A DNA stretch of 8,966 nucleotides. Source: Coxiellaceae bacterium (GTDB lineage: Bacteria; Pseudomonadota; Gammaproteobacteria; GCA-013414725). Of this stretch, positions 8,719 through 8,966 are shown piece after piece (positions within the stretch are counted from its first letter, which is position 1; each line of letters starts with the position of its first letter). The translations under genes were made by a program, and so were the position numbers. The stretch is taken from assembly GCA_013414725.1 (NCBI GenBank), contig CP058706.1, positions 437,227 through 446,192 on the forward strand. Reading direction: 5' to 3'. The notes beneath the pieces were generated by a model. That model saw only the letters and a program-made list of their open reading frames with translations, did not search any database and was not told where the DNA came from.

Positions 8719-8792
8719 TGGCTATGGGTGGGCTCGAACCACCGACCTCAGCATTATGAGTGCCGCGCTCTGACCAGCTGAGCTACATAGCC
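8719..8792 (-). tRNA. tRNA-Met (CAT), elongator type
   Basis: The 74-base minus-strand sequence folds as a complete cloverleaf. The acceptor GGCTATG pairs with CATAGCC, with discriminator A at 8719. The D-stem is GCTC/GAGC. The anticodon loop is CTCATAA with anticodon CAT, on stem CGGCA/TGCTG. The T-arm is GGTGG-TTCGAGC-CCACC. The start GGCTATGTAGCTCAG closely follows E. coli elongator tRNA-Met, not initiator tRNA-fMet. No CCA is encoded (AGATCC follows), so it must be added after transcription. It lies upstream of and on the same strand as the giant gene, and shows no sign of base errors. Confidence 0.95.
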
Positions 8793-8807
8793 ATGTGAGT
8801 AACCCCT

Positions 8808-8836
8808 ATTTTGGACAGCTAGTAGTCAGTTGTCAA
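8808..8836 (-). promoter_or_regulatory. promoter of tRNA-Met
   Basis: On the minus strand a perfect -35 TTGACA (8836-8831) is followed, after 17 bases, by a -10-like CAAAAT (8813-8808), 4 of 6 matches to TATAAT. The next bases are AGGGGTT, a GC-rich discriminator of the kind found at stringently controlled stable-RNA promoters. The tRNA begins about 15 bases further on. Confidence 0.6.
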
Positions 8837-8916
8837 GATGGCGTTATGGTTTATCGGTAACCTACTGATAAATCACTTGCGAGAACTGGTCAGTTGTGTA
8901 TGATGTCGCCATCTTG
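8834..8916. repeat. inverted repeats in the divergent promoter region
   Basis: CAAGATGGCG (8834-8843) is repeated inverted as CGCCATCTTG (8907-8916). Between them TTTATC (8850-8855) pairs with GATAAA (8867-8872). In addition GTCAGTTGT occurs directly at 8825-8833 and 8889-8897. The outer arms bracket the plus-strand promoter and touch the -35 of the tRNA promoter, so a regulator site shared by both is possible; so is a long hairpin with no function. Confidence 0.55.
8877..8904 (+). promoter_or_regulatory. promoter of the gene starting at 8940
   Basis: TTGCGA (8877-8882), a 16-base spacer and TATGAT (8899-8904) give a sigma70-type promoter with 4 of 6 and 5 of 6 matches. The start of transcription would fall near 8911, leaving a leader of about 29 bases that contains the ribosome binding site. 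It lies within the inverted-repeat region 8825-8916. Confidence 0.5.
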
Positions 8917-8939
8917 CAAGTCTTAAGGAGATACCTGCC

Positions 8940-8966
8940 ATGCTCGCTAAGCTCATTCCCCAACAA
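8940..8966 (+). CDS. 5' end of an unidentified gene (first nine codons)
   Basis: ATG at 8940-8942 opens MLAKLIPQQ and runs off the window. A strong ribosome binding site, TAAGGAG (8924-8930), stands nine bases before it, and a promoter candidate lies at 8877-8904. Nine residues are too few to name the protein. The gene is divergent from tRNA-Met. Confidence 0.7.

Noticed and set aside
1..8966. CRISPR array, insertion sequence or transposase remnant
   Set aside because: No regularly spaced repeats, terminal inverted repeats with target duplication, or transposase or integrase motifs were seen.

Overview
The window looks like a piece of an AT-rich gammaproteobacterial chromosome, most probably from an intracellular lineage of the Legionellales (Legionella, Coxiella or Aquicella-like). 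This is inferred from three things: a giant leucine-rich-repeat and kinase protein of the kind these bacteria use as secreted effectors, a 3-hydroxyisobutyryl-CoA hydrolase gene of ordinary bacterial type, and an elongator tRNA-Met of gammaproteobacterial form. No species can be named from the sequence alone.

Layout. Positions 1-308 (+) hold the 3' end of a 3-hydroxyisobutyryl-CoA hydrolase gene. Positions 8513 down to 305 (-) hold one enormous coding region, broken into about 28 open segments by single-base frame slips. Reading across the slips gives one protein of about 2,741 residues. Its order is: an alpha-helical N-terminus, a small beta-rich segment (A), a cysteine-type leucine-rich-repeat block (LRR1), a long helical middle, a second copy of the beta-rich segment (B), a PI3/PI4-kinase-like catalytic domain, a second leucine-rich-repeat block (LRR2), a long alpha-solenoid-like C-terminus and a polar, glutamate-containing tail. 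The stop codons of the hydrolase and the giant gene overlap tail to tail (305-308). Positions 8514-8718 are intergenic. Positions 8719-8792 (-) are tRNA-Met(CAT). Positions 8793-8939 are a divergent promoter region with inverted repeats. At 8940 (+) the first nine codons of another gene begin, behind a strong ribosome binding site.

Main conclusion. I counted about 27 frame slips in the giant gene. Most fall in short runs of one base, about 22 of 27 are losses, and there is not one in-frame nonsense codon in the reconstructed 2,741 codons. The adjacent hydrolase fragment has two more slips within 308 bases. This pattern fits uncorrected long-read indel errors, or at most very recent decay, better than twenty separate small genes or an old pseudogene. 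The giant gene is therefore probably intact in the organism. It would encode a multidomain kinase and leucine-rich-repeat protein with an internally duplicated architecture, a good candidate for an undescribed type IV-secreted effector. The kinase, duplication and secretion points rest on reading by eye and on family knowledge; no database search was run.
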